DNA of 24,500 nucleotides from Apostichopus japonicus (lineage: Eukaryota; Echinodermata; Holothuroidea; Aspidochirotida; Stichopodidae). Numbering within the stretch: the stretch's first letter is position 1; every line of letters starts with the position of its first letter. A model generated the notes under the pieces. The model searched no databases. It was given only the letters and a program-made list of their open reading frames with translations, and was not told the DNA's origin. This document shows, one piece after another, positions 1-9,620 of the stretch. The DNA lies in contig NC_092564.1 of the NCBI RefSeq assembly GCF_037975245.1, positions 16,038,984-16,063,483 on the forward strand, written 5' to 3'. The position numbers and the translations under genes were made by a program.

Positions 1-125
1 CCTTAATTCATTTTCATTCAAGTTGAAAAATCATCTTTTCATCCAGGTATCAACATCTATAGATCTACATTTGTCTCTGACTTTAAGTATTTCCGATTAT
101 CACAATGCCTTTTTTGTTTAGTTTA

Positions 126-140
126 GGGGTGGGGGTGGGG
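126..140 (+). repeat. G-rich tract with quadruplex potential
   Basis: Three G runs of 4, 5 and 4 are separated by single T residues, with one more GG a few bases downstream. Such spacing can in principle form a G-quadruplex. It is one of several long G or C runs in this window, so it may only reflect general sequence habit. Confidence 0.4.
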
Positions 141-370
141 TATAGGTCTTCTTGGTAAGGGGCTTTATTATCATGCCCATATCCTTTATACGTGTTATCT
201 TTATTTTTGGTGGGCTTCTTGTACAAGCTACGGCCTCCAAGCCCTTCCACCATTTTCTCTCCGTAATTTCCATGTTTTTTTTTTTATATATGATTTATTA
301 CTTATTATTTTCTTTGCATGGTATTGTTTCTACCGTCTTATTATTATATAAACATTGTGAGGAAATGGAA

Positions 371-395
371 AAAATAAATTAAATGAAATGAAATG
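371..395 (+). repeat. AAATG-type simple repeat, possible retroelement tail
   Basis: An A-rich run grades into three copies of AAATG. Short A-rich microsatellites of this kind often mark the 3' end of a LINE or SINE insertion. No recognisable element body lies upstream, so the origin is open. Confidence 0.35.
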
Positions 396-930
396 TGGGC
401 ACCTAAATCACCTAACGAGAATATAACCCACAAACGTTTGGGTAAGACCTTACAATGAACACTCGGTGTCCCGATGTGTGGTAAATGATACAAAACGGTA
501 AAAAAAAGTTTCGTTGTGCATTAAAAAAAAAGCTTAAATAATGGGTGCTCGTCATTATACGCATCATTAAATACAGTTTATTATTCACGTTATTTAAAAG
601 TTCGTTCAACTGTTATTCTACAACGAATAGTGAATGTTAATTTACGGTATTACAGTCTTTAACGTTGACAACGTCCTGTTATTTTAAAGACCGGTAAATG
701 AACATTCACTAATCATGATTGCATATGCTAACTAACTTTCCGCTATGTTAGTCTTACAAATCTGCTAAATTGTACAAACGGCTTGCCACAGTAGTATTAC
801 CTCAAAATGTCACCTTTAATTTACGTATTATCACAACCTTTTCAACATCACACACACACAATAAAAAAACGTATTCATTAGCCTGAACTTGCGTTTAATG
901 CTAATTACAGATTCAACCCATAGTTGAATT

Positions 931-1159
931 ATGCCTCGAAATGCACCATTTGACGTCTAAATTTCCCCTTTCTGGGGAGGACCCCTGATACTTAGGATTT
1001 GACTTAAACGACAAAAGGCTACACCCCTCCTTTATGAAATCCTTCATTCGTCTCTGGCCCTTCTATACTCTTTCAGCAACTACCTGAAACAGTCGGGGGG
1101 GGGGGATTTTAGATTTACCCCCCTCCTCCCCACCCTTTGAAATCCTGTGCACGCCACTG
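931..1159. mobile_element. Non-autonomous DNA transposon fragment, copy A
   Basis: This stretch and 7575-7810 share the same start (AATGCACCATTTG followed by GTCTAAA), a central C/G-rich part with CTGGGG, and the same end (ATCCTRTGCAYGYCACTG). They lie on the same strand. Read on the minus strand the end becomes CAGTGGCGTGCACAGGAT, which resembles terminal inverted repeats of hAT-like elements (family assignment from memory). No second terminus was found, so this may be one end only. A run of 11 G lies inside. CpGs are intact here, unlike in the second copy. Confidence 0.55.
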
Positions 1160-1560
1160 CTTGAATCATGACATCATGCGAAAGACCGGACCGTGCAAGA
1201 TACAGTAATAGAGGGTGCTCTCTACATAACGGGTATCACTTGATGTACCAGAAAGTCATATTTCTGCATGTGACTAAGATTTTAGGTCTCGGCTTTCTCA
1301 AATTTTAAGCATTGGCGGCGATTAAGTTCTTAATGTTGGAGGGGGGGGGTGGGGGAGACCTTGGAATAAAACCGAGTCTCATCATTAAGGTACGTATAGG
1401 TGTAATTTTTAAAGTTCATTTTTAGCTTTTTTACAATGAATTTGAGTTTTTCACTTATTTTGCCTTTCTACTATTTAATCCCGTGTTACCTTTTTATATC
1501 TTTATCTTTGTAAACATCCATTAATTATATATTTGTTTATTGTTTGGTTTATTGTAAAAC
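1160..1560. other. Non-coding stretch with long G run
   Basis: No gene seen. A G9-T-G5 tract lies at about 1341-1355. From 1400 onward the sequence is T-rich and leads into the retroelement-like 3' tail at 1561-1620; part of it may be the 3' UTR of that insertion. Confidence 0.5.
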
Positions 1561-1620
1561 CATTAGAGCGATTTTATATTAAATAAGGCGCTGTATAAAT
1601 TTGGTAAAATAAATAAATAA
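1561..1620 (+). mobile_element. CR1/L2-like LINE or derived SINE 3' tail
   Basis: An AGAGCG word is followed after about 20 bases by AAGGCGCTGTATAAAT and then a short AAAT-repeat tail ending at 1620. An AGCG/GGCGCT pair followed by a TATAAAT-like stretch and a simple-repeat tail is the usual 3' end of L2/CR1-type elements. The same arrangement, with an ATT tail, follows the reverse transcriptase remnant at 13493-13560. No coding part is present upstream, so this is a heavily 5'-truncated LINE or a SINE that borrows a LINE tail. Confidence 0.5.
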
Positions 1621-2045
1621 GCACAGATGGGCACGATACCCTCCGCCGACATACTTTCTGCGCCCCGCTAAAACTAGCCTATCCAGTCCTGTTGATGCGT
1701 ATTGAAAAACATACTTAGTCTACTGAATGTGTGCTTTAAGTTTTTTTGGAGAGGAGTAAGTGATCAAAAGAAAGAGGAGAAGTCTTTTAGTGATCCTCCC
1801 ATGCCGAAACAACAAAAATTAGGGGGAGGCGAAATACAATAGTGCCCCCCCCCCAGTATACTAAATGGGAAAGTAACGTCCCTTGATCATGACCCCAAGT
1901 CCGATATTTGATATACATGTTCTATATGGCATGTTACCACTGAAGCAGGTTAACAGTTTTAGTTGATCAGTCACCAAGACGAGGAAAAATGAAAGAAAGC
2001 AGAGAAAGCACATACTCTATACGGCATTATTAACATATTACAAAC

Positions 2046-2097
2046 CTCCCAAACTCCATCCCAACCCCACCCCACCATCCGGGAAATAGTTTGGGAG
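2046..2097. repeat. Perfect 10-bp inverted repeat
   Basis: CTCCCAAACT (2046-2055) is exactly complementary to AGTTTGGGAG (2088-2097), with a 32-base C-rich loop. It could form a hairpin. By chance one or two such pairs are expected in a window this size, so no function is implied. Confidence 0.5.
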
Positions 2098-2328
2098 TCC
2101 TTCTAAAATAGTCTTCTTTTGAAATATCTTAAGGTTAAAGGCACAGGCATCATGGTATTGCACTTCGCTCTAAGTGACATTGTTCAATTAAAGTAACTTA
2201 GCGAACTAGTTTATTGCTCCATTTATATACATATGCACGGACGGAGTAACCGACAGTTTCAAAAGTTCGTCTTAGCAAAGTGGAATCGTCTATATACGGT
2301 TTGCACGACGTGGTCAAATATAATTATA

Positions 2329-2342
2329 TAGTACCGGTACTA
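2329..2342. repeat. 14-bp palindrome
   Basis: TAGTACCGGTACTA is its own reverse complement. A palindrome of this length is expected a few times by chance in AT-rich DNA of this size. Confidence 0.5.
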
Positions 2343-3930
2343 ATGATTGGAGGAGAAGATTTCCAAAGATAACGAATCAGTCATATGTTCTTATATATAA
2401 TTATATGAAAACTCATATCGTGAAATGATACAATTACACACATCATCAATATTTTCAATGTCACTATGTTTTGTTATACCCGAATCTTTCAGTGACGCAA
2501 TGTCTCGCGACAACTATAGCTCATCATGCCGATGGTACTACATCAAACGGTTGCTGATACTCCTGGTACTCTTACAAACTTTGAAGTACCCATTTTGGTT
2601 CCCCGACACTTATGCAGAAAATCAGTCTCAAAACCAATGATAACTAAAAGCAGCAAAGTATTTCTCTGCCTATCCAAATCCAAAATTAACATATTTTTGT
2701 TATTTCATGGCAATTTAAAGATCACGTATACTGTAAATAATAATTGTAATCGGGCGCGGTTGAAAAATCCCATGTATTGTATACATGACTTGTATACTAC
2801 AAAAGTGTATAGACGAATAAAGACGAACAATTGGCGAATATTAATTTACAAAAAAATCATTGATATGTAACCACGACTTTATGTAACTTAATATTTGCTA
2901 CACACTTGTATTACATTATAATGAATGTAGTATGTACAGTGTGAGAATCGGACTTAGTTGCTATAAAGTTATTTCCGATTAATATTCGTGACAAATCCGA
3001 ATTTCTATGAGATATCCCCGGAAAATTCGATGTTTAAGCTATGAATTGACGGATGGAAGCAAAACCCTTCATATGAGACTATATACGTGATGGACAACTT
3101 ACCAAGTTAAATAAAATCTTATTTGATTTAAGATATCAGTGTTATCGTTTATTGACAAAAATGCTGACCAAAGACTTCAGCAATACGCTAACTGTATATG
3201 ATATCATCAAGTCTCATTTATTCACAACAATTTCTTTATTTATTTCAATATGTTTATGAACAATTGCTGAACTTGTAAAAGAGATGTGATGACTTGAAAC
3301 ATGTTGAATCTTCACGTACTTTAATATATTACATTGACAACACTGTTAATATTGACCATAAAATTATGGGGAAAAAAAGGAACACAAAATGTAAAATGTA
3401 AATGTAAAAAAAACCCATAACATTGCATATCGACAAACTGACAACAGCCTGACATAAAATACTCTGCTACATTTCCTAAAGAGTAGTATCTCCATCATTA
3501 GCTCAAAGAGTATCGCAGTGGCCCGGGTTTGCTTATTCTTTCAAACTTGCATTAAACTTTCAAATTGCGGTTCAATAAAACTACTCATTAAAGATAATTT
3601 CTAATACCTACCGAATATTATATACGGCAGTAAAAACAGTGTTGGACTTCGTTCTCCAAAGTGTTGGTTTTTGTTAGGGTGGGTGGGGGTTTGAAGGTTA
3701 GTGAAATATGGGGTAAGTTATCACTTAATATGCAATGCGTTATCGCACACTTTATCCACTTGTATTAAGGAAGAAATGCAAGTAGGGACATTATTATCAT
3801 TAAACACGGAGGAAAAAACCTGTAAAAAACGGCAATGGAAGAGAGTGCGATATTATTTCAGATATCGTATCAATCCGTCTGTGATTTTTGCATACAACAA
3901 GGTTCGTAATCATAGAGAACTTTCACTTGC

Positions 3931-4032
3931 GGAAAAGACCAATAGCGCCCCCTAAATTTCTGCTGCACACATTGTTTACATTTCTATGCTTGACACACCA
4001 TGACCTTGTCGTTGTGCTGTGTACGGACGGCA
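3931..4032 (+). promoter_or_regulatory. Putative promoter region with CCAAT box
   Basis: A CCAAT box (3939-3943) is followed at once by AGCGCCCCCT (3944-3953), whose reverse complement AGGGGGCGCT resembles the core of a CTCF site. This immediately precedes a CpG-rich stretch ending in a good splice donor. It lies at the left edge of the CpG-poor block, where the start of a methylated gene is expected. There is no clear TATA box. The call rests on position and composition, not on a decisive motif. Confidence 0.3.
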
Positions 4033-4201
4033 ATGTTCAATTGCTCTGTACACAAACTTGTGGCGCGTAGAAACTGGAGATCCGTACTCACTGGAGGTAG
4101 CTATCGGATCGGACAAAGCAGACTACATTCCTGAGTATTTTTAGCTGAAATATTCTACTCCGTCGTCGGCAGTTCCTTGAATCCGGGCGTGATAAGAAAA
4201 G
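4033..4201 (+). other. Candidate first exon (5' UTR or N-terminal coding)
   Basis: This CpG-dense stretch has more than ten CpGs in 170 bases and ends in AAAAG|GTATGA, a good match to a splice donor (exon end 4201). A second donor-like site, CTGGAG|GTAGCT, lies at 4096/4097. An ATG at 4033 opens a frame of 33 codons that stops at 4132-4134, so it could be coding only if the inner donor is used. Otherwise the exon would be 5' UTR carrying an upstream ORF. No product is recognised. What follows, to about 22 kb, is CpG-poor and intron-like. The alternative is an unmethylated regulatory element with a chance donor. Confidence 0.3.
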
Positions 4202-4728
4202 GTATGATTTAGTACTATTTAAGTCTAGACTAGTTTTATCATCCCCTGAAATTCGCCTGTTGCTAGTCGCTCATCACGGGAAGGATCTTCATCTGAACAC
4301 CATCTGTGGTTTCTATTGTTATTGCACCACAAGAGTAAGAAATCCTTGTGACAGTTCTAAGTTGTTTATCAGCTCAAGGATTTACCTTCAATGATAGGCA
4401 TTATGTGTGCACACAATTATAGGGCTTAGTCCTCTCTGCTTTGTCAATAAATTCGGAAACGATGTCGATGTGACCCATTGTGAAAATGCATGCTTTGTGT
4501 GGCAGCAAAAGCATTGTGTTAAAGTCGTTTATCTATACTAGGCTTTCTTTTAGTTCCCAAAGAAAGTTAGAATTTGTGACCTGTGTTCTTGAATGGCATT
4601 GCCTGTGCTAGACATGGCATAACAGGTAGGCCTTGAATACATCCAAAAAGTAGGTCTAGGCCATAAATGCTAAATTCACAGTAAGTAGTATTGGTGTGTC
4701 AGCTGATTCACATGCTAGTTTACAATAC
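4202..4728. other. Intron-like stretch, nothing recognisable
   Basis: No open frame or repeat stands out. CpG is still moderate up to about 4510 and then falls sharply, marking the start of the CpG-poor block. Confidence 0.4.
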
Positions 4729-4740
4729 TACTGTACAGTA
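4729..4740. repeat. TACTGTACAGTA palindrome
   Basis: A perfect 12-bp palindrome joining TACTGTA and TACAGTA. These two words, which are reverse complements, are strongly over-represented in this window, mainly inside the CpG-poor block. Confidence 0.5.
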
Positions 4741-4800
4741 ATATTAAAAAAAATTGACAATATAGTTGTTATCATAATATAATTGTACCATTTAGTACTA

Positions 4801-5063
4801 TCTGCAACAATATCATTGTGGATGTTTTACATGATATTATTATGATACAATATTCTTGTATGATGCTTTGTGAATGGGTAATACTTTATATATGCAACAA
4901 TATAATTGTGTATATATGTTTTGTAGTATATTATTATGTTGCAGTATTATTGTATGATATTATGTGAATTGGATAATACTACATGCAATATAATTATAGT
5001 GGATGTTTATATATTATTATGATAAAATGTTATTGTATGGTATTATATGAGTTGGTTGGTACT
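4801..5063 (+). repeat. Three diverged tandem copies of a ~85-95 bp AT-rich unit
   Basis: Copies at about 4801-4885, 4886-4980 and 4981-5063 each run in the order GCAA..ATAATTGTG or similar, then GGATGTTT or TATGTTTT, then ATATTATTATG, then ATTGTATGATATTATGTGAATTGG or similar, and end near GGTACT or ATAATACT. Divergence is substantial, so the duplication is old. A degenerate partial copy may precede it at about 4755-4800. There is no coding capacity. Confidence 0.65.
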
Positions 5064-5233
5064 TTTGCACAACACCTTTGAATTAAGTGAGTTTAATTAA
5101 ATGACAGTCTGAACATGGAGGTAGTATAGATACTTAGCCGACATCTTGTGCTGTATTATTTGGAGCAAACTCTGGGCCTGACGATGGGGATGGAGGAAAG
5201 GAAAAAACAATGTATCAAAGCTGTTGACCTCCT

Positions 5234-5316
5234 CCTGATGGCATCGCCGTCCTGATGGCATCTCCGTCCTGATGGCATCTCCGTCCTGATGGTGTCACTG
5301 TCCTGAGGGTGCTCCT
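5234..5316 (+). repeat. 17-bp minisatellite, about 4.5 copies
   Basis: Units of CCTGATGGCATCTCCGT start at 5234, 5251, 5268 and 5285, with a partial unit from 5302. The first differs at one position, the middle two are identical, and the last full unit and the partial unit are degenerate. A period of 17 is not a multiple of 3, which argues against coding use. CpG is kept in the three best units despite the CpG-poor surroundings, suggesting recent expansion. Confidence 0.8.
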
Positions 5317-6804
5317 TTCCTACACACACTCACACATGTACATTAATTTGTTTGAAACTGAGCTCACCTTACATGGATGGTGAATTGTTTGCTTTCCAAC
5401 CACCAGACAAAAATAGAGAAGTGACAAATCATTTTGGATGTGCAGACCTTAATAAATGAAGGATAAAGATATGCTTACTTTCCTCTGCTGTTTTCTACCC
5501 CACCCTTACCTTTTCTCTCCCCCCCCCCCCTATCTTCTTGTTTGCCTTCAACAAAATGCAAAAACAATATTTTAAAAGTTTTTTCACACTTCCCAGCTGT
5601 AATGTGACATTCAATCTACATCATCTGTGGTCATCACTGTATGTTAATGATATTACAGTCAATAAATAGCCAATAACTACATTCAGAAAAAGGGTTAAAG
5701 CCGTAATTGTCACATAATTAACTGCTACTATTCTACACATGAATTTGTGTCCTCACATTCCAAGAACGCAAGTTTACCTTGCCAAGAACTAAAGAGACAG
5801 GTTTTTATTCAAAGACATCTTGATGTAGTTGTGGCAAACTATCAGTGTATACAATACAAACTGCATAATCACAAGGTAAAATAGTTACACTAATGGTTTA
5901 AGCTGTGATAAGCTGTTCAAAATGTCACAAGGTCAATATTTTAAAGTGCTTTACCATATGTAGGTTATGTACATACTGTACATGTTATAAGTGTATGAAA
6001 GCAGTACAGCAGACGACTTTTCAGGAGAAATGTGTAAAAGTAAGTGGGCCTGACATTTCGATCCTAGCAGGATTTTCTACACAGGCTGAATGACAAGTAA
6101 CAGAAAATACAGGGGACAAAATACAAGCACATAATACAGAATAGGTTAATGAACAGGGTGAACACAAAAGAGATTGATGTAAGAGGATTAGTTGACAAAG
6201 GGCGGAAAGAAGAAATTATTTTATTTTAACTTTTTTCTAGAGACTTAGATCCCAGTGATTCCTCAATTTCAAGCAGAGAGATTTGCATAGGACTCAGGAC
6301 AACACAGTTTCTTCCAAACTGAATTCTTATTCATGTACAGTGCTCCATTAACTTTTCAAAATTCACTTTCCTTAACTAAGAAAAAAACCTGAAAAAATGA
6401 CGAAATTGAAAATGTTACTGTATGTATTAATTGTCAACCAGTGTTCTTTTTAGGCATGTACAGTATAATGGATTTAATTTAAAGATTGTGACAGAACTGG
6501 TGTAGGATATTGTTGTAGTATAAAGAGGGGATTGGAATAATTTCTTCTAAACTGCCATCGGAAAGTTCTGCAATTTGTCTCTATAAAGCTTAGTACTTGT
6601 TCATGCCATATATAGATCTGTGTGACATTTGTTGTGTATTTATTATGAACAGTCTAGGTGAGAAGAGTGTCCAAGGTGAATCTTATTACATTGTGCAGGT
6701 GTTGGCTTACTTGGCTACTCCATAATGAGCTGAATTGAACACGAGCACATGTATAATTTACTTTGGCTTTTTTATATTATATAGTAGATAAAAAGGTACA
6801 ATAA
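5317..6804. other. Intron-like stretch with weak splice signals
   Basis: No gene is supported. A C11 run lies at about 5520-5530. A strong donor-like AAAA|GTAAGT occurs at 6039/6040, and a frame before it from about 5961 has a Cys-rich run (LCTYCTCYKC), but the matching acceptor is poor. A pyrimidine-rich acceptor, CTTTTTTCTAG, ends at 6240 and opens a 26-codon frame with no donor. Both are noted as unconvincing exon signals. Confidence 0.4.
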
Positions 6805-6945
6805 TTATGCAGAAAATTTTGTAGGTACGATGATGAACCAAAACTTTTATTGGGAAATTATACACAAAGTGGAAAGGAGCCGAAAAGATTAGGCCTGTAC
6901 AAGATTAAGCATCCAGTGCCCGTGGAACTGCGTGCGATTGGTTGA
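6805..6945 (+). CDS. Candidate internal coding exon, unknown product
   Basis: A frame of 46 codons runs from 6805 to a TGA at 6943-6945. It reads like ordinary protein, including RYDDEPKLLLGNYTQSGK and then IKHPVPVELRAI. Five CpGs (in TACGAT, GAGCCG, CCCGTG, CTGCGT and GCGATT) survive in a block that is otherwise nearly CpG-free, as expected of constrained coding sequence. The frame can leave through a donor ATTG|GTTGAG after 6940, in phase 1, just before the stop. Possible acceptors are the AGs ending at 6812 and 6824, but the pyrimidine tract is poor. I recognise no family. A minus-strand frame across the same bases is also open for about 30 codons, so this could be a young repeat fragment instead. 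Confidence 0.25.
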   Translation, partial: LCRKFCRYDDEPKLLLGNYTQSGKEPKRLGLYKIKHPVPVELRAIG

Positions 6946-7574
6946 GAGATATTGAATTATCATTCATCAGTAATTCACAGCTTCTCAGCAAATTAAAGTA
7001 CTTTTCCCTTCTTTACCTTGTTATTTGAAGTAACATAAAAATATATATTTCTTAAAATATATATATATTAACATATATATATATGCATTAAGAGCAATAT
7101 GATTTCGTTGATGGGTTTACAATTGCTTAATTCAAGGTTTATGGAGAAAAGTCATTTATAAAGAAATTATGTTTATCTGGAACAAGGCTGTTTGGAATAT
7201 CTGTTTCAGTCCTTCACCTTCCTTTTGAGCTCGGATTGTCTAGAAAAAGAAAGATCTGCAAGTAGCTTATTTCAGAGTTAGTACAGAACACACTGTAGGT
7301 CTAATATGAAGTGAATGTCAGAGTCTGTCATTTGAAACAGTTTGAATTTAATTGTGATTTAACATAATTGTAGAATAAGGACATTGTGAGACCTTCTCAA
7401 TTAACACCTAGATACAAGCAGAGGGTATGGGGCAATGGGCCCCACCTCTGCCATCAGTTTGGCAGGAAAAATCGATCAATCAAGGATTTTTTCAAAATTC
7501 TGTATTAAAAACCTTTATTTGTTCAACCTTGCATTTAGACTTTCAATGATGTTGATCTTTATTTATAGTGTAAA
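6946..7574. other. Non-coding with AT microsatellite
   Basis: AT-dinucleotide runs occupy 7038-7084. An acceptor-like TATCTGTTTCAG near 7209 precedes about 20 open codons without a convincing donor. No gene seen. Confidence 0.4.
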
Positions 7575-7810
7575 TATGCTTCAGAATGCACCATTTGGTG
7601 TCTAAACTTGAAATTTTCTTCTGGGGGTGCATCTACGGAACCCACTACATTGGAGTCCCATTGAACCAGTTCACAGCCTCAAACCCTCATTCCGATTCAT
7701 TTTGTGTTTACCACACCTAAATCCTGCCCAATTTAAAGCTTGAAGCTCCTAACTAAATCAGTTGGCAATGTTTGAATCTGTCCCTTCCTCTCATCCTATG
7801 CATGTCACTG
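7575..7810. mobile_element. Non-autonomous DNA transposon fragment, copy B
   Basis: Same element and same orientation as 931-1159, sharing AATGCACCATTTG near the start and CTATGCATGTCACTG at the end. At three positions where copy A has CpG, this copy has the decay product: CTCGAA against TTCAGA, GACGTC against GGTGTC, and CACGCC against CATGTC. This copy sits in the CpG-poor block. The size (about 236 bases) is close to copy A (229). No coding capacity. Confidence 0.55.
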
Positions 7811-8980
7811 GGAGGCTCAGTGTACATTTTGGTGATGAGATGTACTGAGATTACTTATTGTTTCTTTCTGTATTACTAAAGCAACATTTGGAATGCCCAC
7901 CTGTGGAGGTCTGTGTTATGTACATCTCAAATGGATGTGTTTTTATTTTTAAAGTAAATTTCGAAGTTGAGTTTTGACAACATAACAGCAAAACAAAAGT
8001 TACAGGTATATTTAGCAGTTAACCACCCCCTCCCTCCCCCCAGACTTGTGTGAAGTCAAAATTGAACAATTTACTTTACTGTACACATATATACTTCTTT
8101 ATTTTGGAAGAGTACATCACTCTAACTCACCATCATGCCATTCATTGTTAGCTGATCTGTTGTAATTAGCTTTGATTTGTGACATTTGTCACATCGTTAA
8201 CTCAAAGTGCCATGATTCCTGCTTTCTTGATGACATATAATCAATTTTTCTATTTCAATGAAAGTGTTTCTCTCAAATCATCTGCCACAATCGCCACACT
8301 GTATCACACAAAAGGACTGTTGTACAGTATTGTACAATGCAAATAAAAAGTCACAAACACTAACAGTGGTAGGCTTCTTTGTGTTGGTTTCAAATTGACA
8401 GAAGGCATGTATAGTAGTTTAAGACTACACTCTATATTCAATGAAGTTTTCTGGGAACTTCTGTAAAGGCATTTTATAAATTAACTATTTAAAAGGCTTG
8501 TTTAGTTGTTCCTGCTGCTAAATAGAGAGCACAATGTTCCTACGTCCTCTAGATATAATTCTTGCTACTAAACTTCAACTGTAGATGTATAGACTAGTTT
8601 GATGGTTTTGATGTGAACTTTCAACTGTGACAATGGTGATGAGTGTGCATATATGTGTTTGTTTTTGGTTAAGTACAGTAGACTGACCTGTGTTTACCAT
8701 GCCATAGTGTTATTGTATCAAAATGGTGGTTCGGGCCATTCTCTATTGTAACAGCTAGTTCTGGTTTTACTAACAAGCAGAAGTCTAGTGCACTGAAGTC
8801 ATCGAAACCTCAATGCATTTTGCATTCTAGCTGATATTAGTTATATGTGTGTGTTGGTGTTTGATGAAATCATGTTCTCAAGAGAGGACACTGTATAGAT
8901 AGCTCTGTTACTTTTGGTGTGGCTGCTCCATATAAAGTAGAATAGATGAAGATTTGAACTATGAATCTTGTTTGTTGTGG
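7811..8980. other. Intron-like stretch, no gene seen
   Basis: About 1.2 kb with only a handful of CpGs, a short C-rich tract near 8023-8041, and repeated TACAGTA/TACTGTA words at 8077, 8323 and 8674. Nothing here reads as coding. Confidence 0.5.
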
Positions 8981-9620
8981 AGATCAAAGGTCATTTGAGG
9001 TCAACAGAGGTCAAAATGTGAAAATCTGGTACACACAATACTTTAGAATGGAAATTTGAATCAATCCTGTTCTTGCATCTAGATGCCCCTGGTTGAGGCT
9101 ATAGGTCGTTTGAGGTCAACAGAACTTATTAACAATTTCTCAAGGGGAATCTAAGATGGATCTTAGACTTGGTATGTGGATGCCCTAAATTAAGTACAGT
9201 AACTGTAGTAGAGGCAGTGGTCAAAATTTTAAAACCTTATAAACAATGTGTCCCAGTGAATCTTGAATTGATCTCATATTTCAGTAATTTAACATGACAT
9301 GCCACAAACTGAGTGGATGAAGCATACTGTTAATGTTGGTGTAGGCCAAGTATCATTTGAGGATAGTAGAGGTCATAAAGTAAGATCCCTCCATCAGCAA
9401 AGATGCATCAGGAAGGAAATTTGCATATTTCTTGTTCTTAGTATGAGGAAGGTTCACAATGAGTTACAAAATACACATTGTTGTACATGTATGTGTGTAG
9501 CAGGAGGAGTAGGTCAGAGATCATTTGAAGGCAGACATAACAAAGCAACAGATTGTGAATATGGTATTTCAAGGAGGGTATCTTCATGTGAGCACTGTGC
9601 ACCTGAAATTACATAGTGAA
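8981..9620 (+). repeat. Degenerate tandem repeat rich in AGGTCA half-sites
   Basis: Units begin near 8981, 9098, about 9219, 9341 and 9509. The best-kept part reads AGGTCA-TTTG-AGGTCA-ACAG-AGGTCA. Diverged versions include GGCCAAGTATCATTTGAGG and GGTCAGAGATCATTTGAAGG, followed by an AACAAT..CTCA(A/G) segment. Spacing varies from about 115 to 170 bases through indels. The open frame 9299-9616 lies inside this array, and its apparent internal protein repeat (VGVGQVSFE and GGVGQRSFE) is simply the DNA period, so it is not called as a gene. Similar AGGTCA-rich minisatellites are, from memory, common in invertebrate genomes. Confidence 0.6.
8988..9013 (+). promoter_or_regulatory. Three AGGTCA half-sites in DR4 spacing
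   Basis: Perfect AGGTCA hexamers lie at 8988-8993, 8998-9003 and 9008-9013, each separated by 4 bases. DR4 is the spacing preferred by thyroid-hormone-receptor and LXR-type heterodimers, and a 10-base period puts the sites on one helix face. A partly decayed pair with the same spacing lies at 9103-9108 (AGGTCG) and 9113-9118. Binding is not shown; the sites are part of a repeat. Confidence 0.35.

Larger units (their letters stand above)
1..930. other. Non-coding CpG-normal DNA, left flank
   Basis: No gene is supported here. The short open frames (for example 152-382 on the plus strand and 412-609 on the minus strand) have the length and composition expected by chance in AT-rich DNA and match nothing I recognise. 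CpG is near its expected frequency. There is a G-rich patch at 126-140, a pentamer-like A-rich tail at 371-395 and a short CA run near 850. Confidence 0.6.
1621..3930. other. Intergenic, no gene supported
   Basis: About 2.3 kb of AT-rich, CpG-normal DNA. It contains a C9 run near 1850, an inverted repeat at 2046-2097, a 14-bp palindrome at 2329-2342 and a G-rich tract near 3677-3690. The longest frame (2526-2870, plus) would give 114 residues but overlaps another open frame, has no recognisable domain and is rejected as a gene. Confidence 0.55.

Noticed and set aside
2526-2870. 114-codon plus-strand open frame
   Set aside because: Overlaps another open frame at 2425-2640, has no recognisable domain, and its length is compatible with chance in 24 kb of AT-rich DNA.
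3944-3953. Definite CTCF site
   Set aside because: Only the GC-rich core matches; the longer flanking consensus is not evident, so it is kept as a resemblance within the promoter entry.
5905-6093. Cys-rich 62-codon frame with an internal GTAAGT donor
   Set aside because: The donor is good but there is no convincing acceptor, and the Cys spacing does not match a zinc-binding family I can name.
9299-9616. 105-codon frame with an apparent internal protein repeat
   Set aside because: The repeat is explained by the underlying AGGTCA-rich tandem DNA repeat, whose other units are not open in the same frame.
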